Counted from the stretch's first letter, positions 16,327 to 24,177 are shown. The stretch: 44,963 nt of DNA from Mesorhizobium sp. WSM4306 (GCF_007003975.1 NZ_VFTC01000041.1:1-44963); one strand, 5' to 3'. Notes: generated from the sequence alone by a model not told the origin. Program-made: numbers and translations.

Positions 16327-17208
16327 TTAGCTTGGCGCGCTGGCCTGTGATTTCACATAGGCGATATAGCCTCTGACGTCGCCGGCCGGCTCGGCATAGG
16401 CTTTGCCGAGTTTCTTCTCGATCGCCGCCATATACTCCTTCGCCCATTTGGGCAGCGGGTAGTCGATGACGGCCAGGAACTCGAGCGTCGATGCCAGGCG
16501 AATGTCGGCGATCGACGGGTGCTTGCCACCGATGAACGGCTTGCCGTCCCTGAAGAAGGAGTGAAACACTTCCAGAGGCTCGGCAATCGCCGCCATGGCT
16601 GCCTTCTGCGCTTCGGATTTCTTGTCTGGATGCGCATCGCTATGGCCGACCTCGCCGGCATACTGCGGGAAGTTGAGTGCCGGATAGGTGGCGCGTGCCA
16701 CATAGGGATAGAGCGTGCCGATCAGGTAGAACATGGCGCTGTCGACCATCGCCCGCTTCGCCGGCGCCTTGGGATAAAATTTCTCCAGCCCGTGCTTGTT
16801 GGCGAGGTACTGCATGATGGCGCAGCTTTCCCAGAGCACGCCGCGCGGCAGCCCCTTGTCCTCGATCATCGGCGTCAGATGCGCCGGGTTGCGCGCCATA
16901 TATTCGGGCGAACGCGTGTGGCCCCAGGCGTCGGTCTCGGCAGCATCGAACCCGGCAGCACGCGCAAACACACGGACCGTCATGTTGTTGACGCTCGGCT
17001 TCAACATGCTGATCTTCAGCGCCGGCTTTTTAGCCTTGGCCGTCTTCGGCGCGGATTTTTTGGTGGCCGGCTTTGCCGCGGCTTTCGCGGCGGGCTTTGC
17101 CGATGCCTTTGCGGCAGGCTTGACGGCGGCTTTTGCTGCCGGCTTGGCGGCGGTTTTCGGCGTTGCCTTGGCCGCCGGCTTCTTCGCGCTCTTCACTGTC
17201 TTTGCCAT
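16327..17208 (-). CDS. Glutathione S-transferase-like protein with a histone H1-like lysine tail
   Basis: A 293-residue protein starting at the ATG at 17208 with GGGGAGAA ahead of it. Residues 1-65 are an Ala/Lys/Pro tail of the histone H1 type with 20 lysines; from residue 10 to 50 a lysine falls at every fourth position. Residues 66-293 look like a glutathione transferase: an N-terminal thioredoxin-like part (ending GVLWESCAIMQYLANKHG, the ES motif that contacts glutathione) and a helical C-terminal part with FIGGKHPSIADIRLASTLEF, the usual N-capping box region. The tail could bind nucleic acid or other polyanions, which is inference. It forms an operon with the VOC gene upstream (26 bp gap). 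The repeat-like DNA of the tail may vary in length between strains. Confidence 0.85.
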   Translation of the reverse strand: MAKTVKSAKKPAAKATPKTAAKPAAKAAVKPAAKASAKPAAKAAAKPATKKSAPKTAKAKKPALKISMLKPSVNNMTVRVFARAAGFDAAETDAWGHTRSPEYMARNPAHLTPMIEDKGLPRGVLWESCAIMQYLANKHGLEKFYPKAPAKRAMVDSAMFYLIGTLYPYVARATYPALNFPQYAGEVGHSDAHPDKKSEAQKAAMAAIAEPLEVFHSFFRDGKPFIGGKHPSIADIRLASTLEFLAVIDYPLPKWAKEYMAAIEKKLGKAYAEPAGDVRGYIAYVKSQASAPS

Positions 17209-17234
17209 CGTGGTTCTCCCCTTTTTGTTGGCCG

Positions 17235-17816
17235 TCAGTATGGATTCTTCGGCGTCCGGTCGTCCGACAAGGTCGTGCGCGACCACTCGATCAACGTCTG
17301 GATCGCGTCGGCGAGATGCACTTCGGCGATGTTGTAGTCGCCGCGCGCGACGCGCAGCTTGTGCGCCTGCATCAAGACGTCGGCGTGGGTGAAGCCGGTT
17401 GGCGGTTCGAAGCGGTAGGACGCCAGCTCGATCAATAGGCCGAGCGGATCCTCGAAATAGATCGAGTCCATGAAGCCGCGATCCTTGACGCCGCTGTGCT
17501 TGATGGCGCGCTCGTCGAGCCGGGCGACCGCCTGCAGAAAGGTGACGCGCGACACGGCAAAGGCGATGTGGTGGACGCAGCCCGGTTCGGTCGGCGTGCG
17601 CCGTTTGACCGCCGTGCGGCTCTCGTCGGTGAAGACGGTGATCAGCCTGCCGTCGCCGGGATCGAAATAGAGATGGCTTTCGCTCGCCTTGTCGAGATTG
17701 GGCTGCTCGAAGATGAACGGCATGCCGAGCACGCCTTCCCAGAAATCGATCGACGTCTGGCGCCCGGCGCCGACCAGCGTGATGTGATGGACGCCCTGCG
17801 ATTGCAGTTTCTGCAT
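17235..17816 (-). CDS. VOC (glyoxalase/dioxygenase fold) family protein
   Basis: A 193-residue protein with a GGAGGAG ribosome site. It has the two beta-alpha-beta-beta-beta modules of the vicinal oxygen chelate superfamily: GVHHITLVGAG at the start with the first metal-ligand His, the strand SHLYFDPGDG, a second module beginning CVHHIAFAVS, and IYFEDPLGLLIELASY, where the Glu would be the last metal ligand. The final 45 residues are an added helical tail. The substrate is unknown; ring-cleavage dioxygenase or glyoxalase-like activity is possible. It is the first gene of a two-gene unit with the GST-like protein, which fits a role in detoxifying electrophiles. Confidence 0.85.
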   Translation of the reverse strand: MQKLQSQGVHHITLVGAGRQTSIDFWEGVLGMPFIFEQPNLDKASESHLYFDPGDGRLITVFTDESRTAVKRRTPTEPGCVHHIAFAVSRVTFLQAVARLDERAIKHSGVKDRGFMDSIYFEDPLGLLIELASYRFEPPTGFTHADVLMQAHKLRVARGDYNIAEVHLADAIQTLIEWSRTTLSDDRTPKNPY

Positions 17817-17872
17817 CGGTCTCCTCCTCGCCGGCCCCTCGCCTTATGGGGCGAGCTTGGATTCTGCCAAAT

Positions 17873-17911
17873 CATACTATCGCCGCACGCCCTGCGCGCG
17901 GCGATAGTATG
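17873..17911. other. Inverted repeat upstream of the VOC gene
   Basis: CATACTATCGCCGC (17873-17886) and the exact inverse GCGGCGATAGTATG (17898-17911) are separated by 11 bp. It is 57 bp upstream of the VOC start codon. It may be an operator for the VOC/GST operon or a hairpin in its leader. Confidence 0.55.
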
Positions 17912-18062
17912 CACAGCGGCTTTTCCCGATCCGTTCCCCGGCGTTCTGCGCGCCGTAACGGCGTCGTGCAATGATGCTAGTGCAATTGGCAGCGACGCGC
18001 CAGAAGCGACGATATCTAACGGTGCATGGCGGTGAAAAGAGCCAAGCGTCGCAGGGCCTTGG

Positions 18063-18260
18063 CTAGGCGACGGCTCTGAGCTCGGCTTCCGCCAATGTGC
18101 CGAGACCCGCGCATTCGGCGCACGCGATGGTCTGCCCAGGGCAGCCGGCTCGGTGCGTCCCTTGCGGGCAGCAGTGCCCCTTTGACGCGCGCCATCTGGA
18201 ACAATCGAAAACCTTCCCGCTGCCGAGGCAGTGCGGGCATGTCATTTTCACCGAACTCAT
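18063..18260 (-). CDS. Small zinc-ribbon protein with DnaJ-type CxxCxGxG motifs
   Basis: A 65-residue protein with two CxxCxGxG motifs (CPHCLGSG at residue 8 and CAECAGLG near residue 47), as in the zinc centre of DnaJ and related small proteins. The central loop contains further cysteines (CSRW, CCPQG, GCPGQ). It should bind one zinc ion. No J domain is present, so it is not DnaJ itself. Small stand-alone proteins of this kind are common in rhizobia and have no assigned role. The ribosome site is weak (AGCAGG). The neighbouring gene is a tRNA about 220 bp upstream. Confidence 0.65.
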   Translation of the reverse strand: MSSVKMTCPHCLGSGKVFDCSRWRASKGHCCPQGTHRAGCPGQTIACAECAGLGTLAEAELRAVA

Positions 18261-18483
18261 ACCTGCTTTACCCGACCCAAATCTGCGCTGCCGCAGATAC
18301 TGCCCCGCACCGCAAGTAACAGAGATTGCTACGCTTTCAAGCGCAGCCGCCTGACTTAAATTGGGTGTATCCGAGCGTCCGGGTCTTCACGGCCTTCGCC
18401 AACCTTGCGGTCAAACGTGGCTCACACGGCTGCTCTGTCGAAATGTCGTTTGATGTATGGAGAGAGACGGCCTAGCCGTTGCT

Positions 18484-18558
18484 TGGTACGCCCAAGGGGA
18501 ATCGAACCCCTGTTCCCGCCGTGAGAGGGCGGTGTCCTGACCGCTAGACGATGGGCGC
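18484..18558 (-). tRNA. tRNA-Glu, anticodon CUC
   Basis: A full cloverleaf on the minus strand. The acceptor stem GCGCCCA pairs with TGGGCGT (the first pair is G-U). The D-arm contains GTCTAGCGGTCAGGAC, and the anticodon arm ACCGCCCTCTCACGGCGG has CTC in the loop. The T-arm is CAGGGGTTCGATTCCCCTT. The 3' CCA is encoded. The total length is 75 nt. No integrase gene or direct repeat of its 3' end is seen nearby, so it does not mark an island here. Confidence 0.96.
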
Positions 18559-18642
18559 GTTCAAGAACCGGCGATATAGGCTGCCGGTTTGAAAAAAGCA
18601 ACCGGGCTTTGAGTGGTTTGGACAAACGGCTGAATTGGCCGC

Positions 18643-19056
18643 TCAGACCTGACGTTTCGGCTCGATCAGGTCCCACAGATTGCCGTAGAGATCGGCGAAT
18701 ACCGCCACCGTGCCATAGGGCTCGAAGCGCGGCGCCTCGCGAAAGTCGACGCCCTTTTCCAGCATCGCTCTGTGGTCGCGGGCAAAATCGTCGGTTTCGA
18801 GGAACAGGAAGACGCGACCGCCAGTCTGGTTGCCGATGCTCTTCTCTTGCGCCTCGCCGTCAGCTTCAGCCAGAAGCAGCCTGGCGCCCTGTCCGTTGGC
18901 AGGCGCCACCGTCACCCACCGCTTGCCGCCGCCGAGATCGACGTCTTCGGTCAGCAGAAAGCCCAGCCGTTCGACATACCACGCGATCGCTTCATCGTAA
19001 TTGGCGACGACCAGCGCGACGGTCGCAACCCGGCGATGTTCGGCAAACCTGGTCAT
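18643..19056 (-). CDS. Glyoxalase-like VOC family protein
   Basis: A 137-residue single-domain VOC protein. Typical features are VALVVANYDEAIAWYVERLGF at the start, the strand WVTVAPANGQGARLLLAEA, and the C-terminal pattern PYGTVAVFADLYGNLWDLIEP, which ends the second module and carries the conserved Asp-x-x-Gly-Asn turn. Similar short proteins are annotated as glyoxalase or bleomycin-resistance-like; the actual substrate cannot be read from the sequence. I use the ATG at 19056, ten bases after the preceding gene, whose end overlaps the likely ribosome site. The longer open frame upstream is low-complexity and not protein-like. Confidence 0.85.
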   Translation of the reverse strand: MTRFAEHRRVATVALVVANYDEAIAWYVERLGFLLTEDVDLGGGKRWVTVAPANGQGARLLLAEADGEAQEKSIGNQTGGRVFLFLETDDFARDHRAMLEKGVDFREAPRFEPYGTVAVFADLYGNLWDLIEPKRQV

Positions 19057-19066
19057 GCCAGCAGGC

Positions 19067-19447
19067 TCACTTGTTGCGGATGGCGAAGCGGCCGATGATG
19101 CGGCGCTCGGCGATGTCGTAGATGAAAATGGCGCGGCTGCCGTCGGCAAGCTCGGCGTCGATCGAGATACGGTTGCCCGACAGCGACTGGCTGATCACCT
19201 TGGCCCCGACCGGCAACACGATGTCCTCTGCCAGTGGCTCGCCACCCGGCACCGGGATGTCGCTGGCGAGCGGCGGGTTCGTGGGCGGCGCTTTGCGCGA
19301 TTTGTAGACAATGGCCGCGATCACCACCATAAGGGCCAGCAAAAGCAGGCCGAGATTGATGGCCATGAAGCGGATGAGCCTGCCGCGCACCTTTTCGATC
19401 TCGGGATCGAGCGGCTTTTCTTCTTCGTCGGCAACGGGCCGGGCCAT
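19067..19447 (-). CDS. DUF6476-like single-pass membrane protein
   Basis: A 126-residue protein with an acidic cytoplasmic N-terminus, one membrane helix at about residues 27-48 (FMAINLGLLLLALMVVIAAI) and a periplasmic domain of about 75 residues rich in beta strands (SIDAELADGSRAIFIYD, RIIGRFAIR). Proteins of this kind often sit divergent from the rluD-type gene in alphaproteobacteria, as here (26 bp between start codons), and I associate them with DUF6476. The function is unknown. It shares a message with the VOC gene downstream. Confidence 0.75.
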   Translation of the reverse strand: MARPVADEEEKPLDPEIEKVRGRLIRFMAINLGLLLLALMVVIAAIVYKSRKAPPTNPPLASDIPVPGGEPLAEDIVLPVGAKVISQSLSGNRISIDAELADGSRAIFIYDIAERRIIGRFAIRNK

Positions 19448-19473
19448 GGCAGAACATTCCGGAACTTTTTTCG

Positions 19474-20514
19474 ATGAGCGCTCATAGCGAAGAGACCAGA
19501 CAATTCATAGAGGCGGAGCCAACCGTGCTCGAAGCCGGCACCGATGCCGCCGGCCAGCGCCTCGACCAGTGGCTGGCGGCGAGCCTGGGCCCCGACATGT
19601 CGCGCAGCCGCGTGCAGATGCTGATTAAACAGGGCGCGGTGTCGGTCGACGGCAAGCGTGTTGACGAGACCAAGCGCAAGATGAGGGCTGGCGAGCGCGT
19701 CTCGGTCGTCATGCCCGAACCCGAACCGGCCGAGCCGCAAGGCGAGGCCATCGCGCTCGACGTGCTTTATGAGGACGACGAGCTGATCGTCATCAACAAG
19801 CCGGCCGGTCTCGTCGTCCACCCCGGCGCCGGCAACTGGACCGGCACGCTGGTCAACGCCCTGATCCATCATTGCGGCGACAGTCTCTCAGGCATTGGCG
19901 GTGTCAGGCGCCCGGGCATCGTCCATCGCCTGGACAAGGAGACCAGCGGCGTCATGGTCGTGGCCAAGACCGACCGCGCCCACAAGGCGTTGTCGGAGGC
20001 CTTTGCCGATCATGGCCGCACCGGCGACCTCGAACGCGCCTATCTGGCGCTGGTCTGGGGCATCCCGCCGCGGCCGACGGGAACGGTCGACGCGCCGCTC
20101 GGCCGCGCCGCCGACCGCGTGCGCCGCGCCGTGGTGCCCGAAGGCCGCGACGACGCCCGCCACGCCGTCACCCATTTCACCGTGCAGGAGCGTTTCGGCG
20201 AGGACCAACAGGCGTTTGCCACCGCCAGCTTGGTCGAATGCCGGCTGGAGACCGGCCGCACCCACCAGATCCGCGTCCACATGGCTCATATCGGCCATCC
20301 TGTCATTGGCGACCCCGATTACGGCCAGGCCTTCCGCACCAAGGCCAACCGGCTGCCCGAGCCGCTGAAAAGCCAGGTCAAGGCATTTCCCCGCCAGGCT
20401 TTGCATGCCTGGCTCCTTGCATTTCGTCACCCGACTACCCATCTATCGATGAGGTTCGAGGCGCCGATACCGAGGGACATGGAGGAACTCGTCGGCGGCT
20501 TTCGGAAACTCTAA
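19474..20514 (+). CDS. rluD: RluA/RluD-family 23S rRNA pseudouridine synthase
   Basis: A 346-residue pseudouridine synthase. Residues 20-90 form an S4 RNA-binding domain (RLDQWLAASL to INKPAG). The catalytic domain has the family active-site motif HRLDKETSG with the nucleophile Asp154, then ERAYLALVWG and the late motifs ETGRTHQIRVHM and HPVIGDPDYG. These are the RluA-type motifs, and by length and S4 domain it is closest to RluD, which modifies uridines in helix 69 of 23S rRNA. The exact target is inferred. It is divergent from the DUF6476-like gene and is followed by rpoH after 188 bp. Confidence 0.9.
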   Translation: MSAHSEETRQFIEAEPTVLEAGTDAAGQRLDQWLAASLGPDMSRSRVQMLIKQGAVSVDGKRVDETKRKMRAGERVSVVMPEPEPAEPQGEAIALDVLYEDDELIVINKPAGLVVHPGAGNWTGTLVNALIHHCGDSLSGIGGVRRPGIVHRLDKETSGVMVVAKTDRAHKALSEAFADHGRTGDLERAYLALVWGIPPRPTGTVDAPLGRAADRVRRAVVPEGRDDARHAVTHFTVQERFGEDQQAFATASLVECRLETGRTHQIRVHMAHIGHPVIGDPDYGQAFRTKANRLPEPLKSQVKAFPRQALHAWLLAFRHPTTHLSMRFEAPIPRDMEELVGGFRKL

Positions 20515-20702
20515 ACCCGCCATCTAAAACCTGAGCGGCATTGTTCACTTTGGCGTGACACACTGTTTCGTGTTGAACAAATGCCTGTCTTTTCTGGTTT
20601 TGTTCCTATATAAATCGGTTGTCGCGGGCGAGCCTTTTGGTGCTCGCGTCACATGCCCGCCGCGTTTCGGGGGCATCACTCCAATAGAGAGGGGGCGCTA
20701 TC

Positions 20703-21614
20703 ATGGCCCAGTCATTACCCAGTATCGTTTCCGGCGAAGGCGGTCTCAGCCGCTACCTGGAAGAAATCCGCCGCTTTCCCATGCTTCAGCCGCAGGAAGA
20801 GTACATGCTCGCCAAGCGTTACGCCGAGCATGAAGACACTTCCGCTGCGCACAAGCTCGTCACCAGCCACCTTCGGCTCGTCGCCAAGATCGCCATGGGC
20901 TATCGCGGCTACGGCCTGCCGATCGGCGAAGTGATTTCGGAAGGCAATGTCGGCCTGATGCAGGCCGTCAAGAAATTCGAACCCGAGCGTGGCTTCCGCC
21001 TCGCGACATACGCCATGTGGTGGATCAAGGCCTCGATCCAGGAGTACATCCTGCGCTCGTGGAGCCTGGTCAAGATGGGCACGACCGCCAACCAGAAGCG
21101 CCTGTTCTTCAACCTGCGCAAGGTGAAGGGCAAGATCCAGGCGCTGGACGATGGCGACCTCAAGCCTGATCAGATCACCGAGATCGCCACCAGGCTGAAC
21201 GTCTCCGAAGCTGAAGTCGTGTCGATGAACCGTCGCCTGTCGGGCGATGCGTCGCTCAATGCGCCGATCCGCGCCAGCGAAGGCGAATCCGGCGAATGGC
21301 AGGACTGGCTGGTCGATGACCACGAAAGCCAGGAAGACATGCTGATCGAGCAGGACGAGCTGGAAAACCGGCGCGGCATGCTGTCGGGCGCTCTTGCAGT
21401 GCTCAACGATCGTGAACGGCGCATCTTCGAGGCCCGTCGCCTCGCCGAAGAGCCGCTGACCCTGGAAGAGCTGTCGGCCGAGTTCGACATCAGCCGCGAG
21501 CGCGTGCGCCAGATCGAGGTGCGCGCCTTCGAGAAGGTGCAGGATGCGGTCAAGGCCGCCGCCAAGCGCCAGATGCAGGCCCTGCGCACGATTGAGGCGC
21601 AGCCCGCGGCTTAA
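20703..21614 (+). CDS. rpoH: RNA polymerase heat-shock sigma factor (sigma-32)
   Basis: A 303-residue sigma factor of the RpoH type. Region 2 is clear (SHLRLVAKIAMGYRGYGLP, then the -10 recognition part FRLATYAMWWIKASIQEYIL). The RpoH-specific box QKRLFFNLRK follows, and region 4 ends with the helix-turn-helix TLEELSAEFDISRERVRQIE. It directs polymerase to heat-shock genes. Rhizobia usually carry two rpoH genes; this one resembles the major rpoH1. The ATG at 20703 follows GAGAGGGG. A TATATAA stretch about 85 bp upstream may be part of its promoter. A strong terminator follows. Confidence 0.94.
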   Translation: MAQSLPSIVSGEGGLSRYLEEIRRFPMLQPQEEYMLAKRYAEHEDTSAAHKLVTSHLRLVAKIAMGYRGYGLPIGEVISEGNVGLMQAVKKFEPERGFRLATYAMWWIKASIQEYILRSWSLVKMGTTANQKRLFFNLRKVKGKIQALDDGDLKPDQITEIATRLNVSEAEVVSMNRRLSGDASLNAPIRASEGESGEWQDWLVDDHESQEDMLIEQDELENRRGMLSGALAVLNDRERRIFEARRLAEEPLTLEELSAEFDISRERVRQIEVRAFEKVQDAVKAAAKRQMQALRTIEAQPAA

Positions 21615-21640
21615 GGCCGGGTTCGGTTACGAAAAACACG

Positions 21641-21674
21641 AAGGCGGCGCCAGGAAACTGGCGCCGCCTTTTTT
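21641..21674 (+). terminator. Rho-independent terminator of rpoH
   Basis: AAGGCGGCGCCAG and its exact inverse CTGGCGCCGCCTT enclose a GAAA tetraloop, and the stem runs into six T. It lies 26 bp after the rpoH stop. Confidence 0.93.
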
Positions 21675-21710
21675 GTGCCAGAAGCTGCGAAACCGAAGAG
21701 ACAGCCTCTT

Positions 21711-21893
21711 TCTCCCGTCACTATACGGGGAGTTGAGGAATGGTCCGCGAAGCGGACGAAAAGCCAACTGCTTGGCTTTTCGAATGACGAACGTCCGGCA
21801 GGACAATGAGGGGCAGCGCCGAGATTGCGGGTTTGCCGGCGCAGCAATCGGCGGCGAGTTCGTCACAAAACGTTCGCGCCGCCCCTGATCCGG
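21711..21893. repeat. Degenerate intergenic repeat sequence
   Basis: The DNA between the rpoH terminator and the convergent metallohydrolase gene contains short inverted pieces (AAAAGCCAA/TTGGCTTTT around 21760-21780, TCCGCGAAGCGGA around 21744). The phrase CGTCCGGCAGGACA is of the type found in Mesorhizobium dispersed repeats. There is no gene. The repeat identity is by recollection only. Confidence 0.35.
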
Positions 21894-21924
21894 CTGCCGC
21901 CACCGCGACGCCGCGCGACATCTC

Positions 21925-22797
21925 TCACAACCCGTCCAGCGGAAACTTCAGATATCGCCTTCCATTGGCTTCCGGTTCCGGCAGCCGTCCGCCATTCATG
22001 TTGACCTGCAGCGCATGCAGGATCAGCCGCGGCATCGGCAGTGTCTTGTCGCGTCCCTCACGCAAGGCGACGAATTCGGCCTCGGTGTGCGCGGCAACGA
22101 GATGGATATTCTTCGCCCTTTGCTCGGCGACGGTACTCTCCCAACGCGCCTCACGGCCACCCTCCTGGTAGTCGTGGCCAACGAATACGCGCGTGTCGTC
22201 CGGCAGCGCCAGGATATCCTGGATCGATCGCCACAGCCGCGCCGCGCTGCCACCGGGAAAATCGGCCCGCGCCGTGCCGCTGTCGGGTATGAACAGCGTA
22301 TCGTGGATGAAGGCGGCGTCACCTATGACATAGGTGATCGAGGCGAGCGTATGCCCCGGCGAGAACAGTACCTTGACCGGAAGGCTGCCGATCAGGAACG
22401 TTTCGCCTTCCTCAAACAGCCGGTCCCACTGCGACCCGTCGGCGGGAAAATCGGGCCAGTTGTAGATCGCCTTCCACAGCTTCTGGACCTCGACGATCCT
22501 GTCGCCGATCGCCGTCGGCGCTCCGGTCTTCTCATGAAGATAACGAGCCGCCGAGAAATGATCGGCATGCGGATGGGTATCCAAGATCCATTCGAGTTCC
22601 AGTCCGTTTGCCCGGATGAAATCCAGCAAGGCATCGGCGCTTTTCGTCGCCGTCGCGCCGGACCTTTCGTCGAAATCGAGGATCGGGTCGATGATGGCGC
22701 AGCGCTTCGTCGCCGGATCGGCGACGACATACTGTATGGCTCCGGTCGGCTTGTCGTAGAAGCCGCTGACCAGCGGCTTAGCCAAAGCTGCGTCCAA
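21925..22797 (-). CDS. Metallo-beta-lactamase-fold hydrolase, persulfide dioxygenase (ETHE1/Blh) type
   Basis: A 290-residue MBL-fold enzyme. The metal motif THPHADHFSA, later ligands in FSPGHT and the Asp/His region VFVGHDY are present. The opening KPLVSGFYDKPTGAIQYVVAD and ILDFDERSG are typical of the rhizobial Blh/ETHE1 group, mononuclear iron enzymes that oxidise glutathione persulfide in sulfide detoxification. No ATG occurs in frame at the start. I choose the TTG at 22797, which follows AGGGGG and gives the usual length for the family; another TTG four codons later or 39 codons earlier is also possible. No BigR-type regulator gene is adjacent. It lies downstream of a peroxiredoxin gene on the same strand. 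Confidence 0.85.
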   Translation of the reverse strand: MDAALAKPLVSGFYDKPTGAIQYVVADPATKRCAIIDPILDFDERSGATATKSADALLDFIRANGLELEWILDTHPHADHFSAARYLHEKTGAPTAIGDRIVEVQKLWKAIYNWPDFPADGSQWDRLFEEGETFLIGSLPVKVLFSPGHTLASITYVIGDAAFIHDTLFIPDSGTARADFPGGSAARLWRSIQDILALPDDTRVFVGHDYQEGGREARWESTVAEQRAKNIHLVAAHTEAEFVALREGRDKTLPMPRLILHALQVNMNGGRLPEPEANGRRYLKFPLDGL

Positions 22798-22941
22798 TTT
22801 CCGGCCCCCTGCCCCTCGCTCCGGCAGGAATGATTTTCTCTGCCGGAATGAACCAGGAGCATGGTCATCCAGCAAGGCCCACCCGTCAAGCACACCCTGC
22901 CAGAAACAGGACAAAAATCGAAACCGACCCGGGTCGAAAAC

Positions 22942-23601
22942 CTAGGCGGACGGCTGCTTGGTCTTCCTGAGATAGGGCAGGATCGTGTCAAAAGCGCCGA
23001 AGCGCTTGATCGCATCCTCGTTGGAGACGGCAGCTGTTATGATCACGTCCTCGCCCTGCTTCCAGTTCGCCGGCGTCGCCACCTGGTGCTTGGCGGTCAG
23101 TTGCATGGAATCGACCGCGCGCAGGATCTCGTCGAAGTTGCGGCCGGTGGTCATCGGATAGGTCAACACCAGCTTGATCTTCTTGTCCGGCCCGATGACA
23201 TAGACCGAGCGCACCGTGGCGTTGTCGGCCGGCGTACGACCTTCCGACGTCTCGCCGGCCCCCGCCGGCAGCATCTCGTAGAGCTTGGCCACCTTGAGGT
23301 CCTTGTCGCCGATCAGCGGGTAGTTCACCGTCTGGCCGGTCGCCGTCTTGATGTCGGCCTGCCACTTGTCATGGCTCGCAACAGGATCGACGGAAATGCC
23401 GATGACCTTGACGTTGCGCTTCTTGAATTCGCCCGCCAGACCCGCCATCGTGCCGAGCTCGGTCGTGCACACCGGGGTGAAATTCTTCGGGTGGCTGAAA
23501 AGGATCGCCCAGCCGTCGCCGATCCAGTCATGGAAACTGATCGTCCCTTGTGTTGTTTCGGCGGTGAAGTCTGGCGCGATGTCGTTGATACGAAGGCTCA
23601 T
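22942..23601 (-). CDS. 1-Cys peroxiredoxin (Prx6 type)
   Basis: A 219-residue thiol peroxidase. The peroxidatic Cys45 lies in FTPVCTTELG. The length, the segment PVASHDKWQADI and the C-terminal dimer region (GEDVIITAAVSNEDA, then RFGAFDTILPYLR) mark the Prx6 or 1-Cys group rather than AhpC. No resolving cysteine is seen. It reduces hydrogen peroxide and organic hydroperoxides, with an external thiol as reductant. The ATG at 23601 follows AGGGGAAA. It is 144 bp upstream of the persulfide dioxygenase-like gene; both would act on reactive sulfur or oxygen species. Confidence 0.93.
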   Translation of the reverse strand: MSLRINDIAPDFTAETTQGTISFHDWIGDGWAILFSHPKNFTPVCTTELGTMAGLAGEFKKRNVKVIGISVDPVASHDKWQADIKTATGQTVNYPLIGDKDLKVAKLYEMLPAGAGETSEGRTPADNATVRSVYVIGPDKKIKLVLTYPMTTGRNFDEILRAVDSMQLTAKHQVATPANWKQGEDVIITAAVSNEDAIKRFGAFDTILPYLRKTKQPSA

Positions 23602-23706
23602 GGCACATTTCCCCTGCAACAGATTTCGTTAGGAGTGGCACCAAGGCGGCGCCCACACTCCGGCATTGCCGCATATTAGCGCATAAATTGCGGCTGTAAG
23701 ATAATA

Positions 23707-23782
23707 GGAAACTCTTGTCGGCGACGGAACGAGCACTTTCGTTCTATGGACCCGACATAGTGCCCGACAATCTTTCGTTTCC
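23707..23782 (-). ncRNA. Candidate structured RNA downstream of zapA
   Basis: On the minus strand GGAAAC and TTGTCGG pair with CCGACAA and GTTTCC as outer stems. Inside are two small hairpins: CTATG/CATAG with loop TCGGGTC, and AACGA/TCGTT with loop AAGTGC. The element begins 18 bases after the zapA stop. In many proteobacteria the 6S RNA gene lies just after zapA, so this could be part of 6S RNA. It is shorter than 6S, the central bubble is not obvious, and the expected next gene (formyltetrahydrofolate cyclo-ligase) is missing here. Identity is open. Confidence 0.35.
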
Positions 23783-23799
23783 GCGAGAAAAGCCTGCGC

Positions 23800-24165
23800 T
23801 CAGGTCTTGTTGACGGCGAGCGACGTGGCCAGGTCTTCCATGCGCTGGGCAAGCGCGCCAAGCGCGCTGGTCAGCACGGTGTCGTTCTTGTCGGCCTTGG
23901 TCAGCGCCTCGTCGCGCGTCTTGCGCAGCGTCTGCACCTCGGTCTCCATGCCCTTGACGCGCTTCTGCAGCTCCGACAGCTCGTCCATCACCATGATGCC
24001 GGCCATCACCGTCAGCCGCTGGTCGCCGATCTCGCCGAACGAATCCTTGAGATGCGAGACATAACGGTCGAAGCGTTCGGCCAGGTCGATCAGATGCTCT
24101 TCCTGGCCCTCGTCGCAAGCCATGCGGTACTGCTTGCCGTCGATGGAAACCGTGACCTGTGCCAT
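23800..24165 (-). CDS. zapA: Cell division protein ZapA
   Basis: A 121-residue protein. The N-terminal 60 residues form the ZapA globular head (VTVSIDGKQYRMACDEGQEEHLIDLAE, with the conserved Gly-Glu and Arg-Tyr pattern and a MAGIMVMDEL helix), followed by a coiled-coil stalk to about residue 105. ZapA binds FtsZ and bundles protofilaments at the division site. It follows the DUF4164 coiled-coil gene by 12 bp, a pairing usual in Rhizobiales, suggesting the two act together at the Z ring. Confidence 0.9.
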   Translation of the reverse strand: MAQVTVSIDGKQYRMACDEGQEEHLIDLAERFDRYVSHLKDSFGEIGDQRLTVMAGIMVMDELSELQKRVKGMETEVQTLRKTRDEALTKADKNDTVLTSALGALAQRMEDLATSLAVNKT

Positions 24166-24177
24166 GGCCTGCAGCTC

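Noticed and set aside
18484..18558. tRNA-Glu as an integration site
   Set aside because: No integrase gene and no repeat of the tRNA 3' end are seen on either side.
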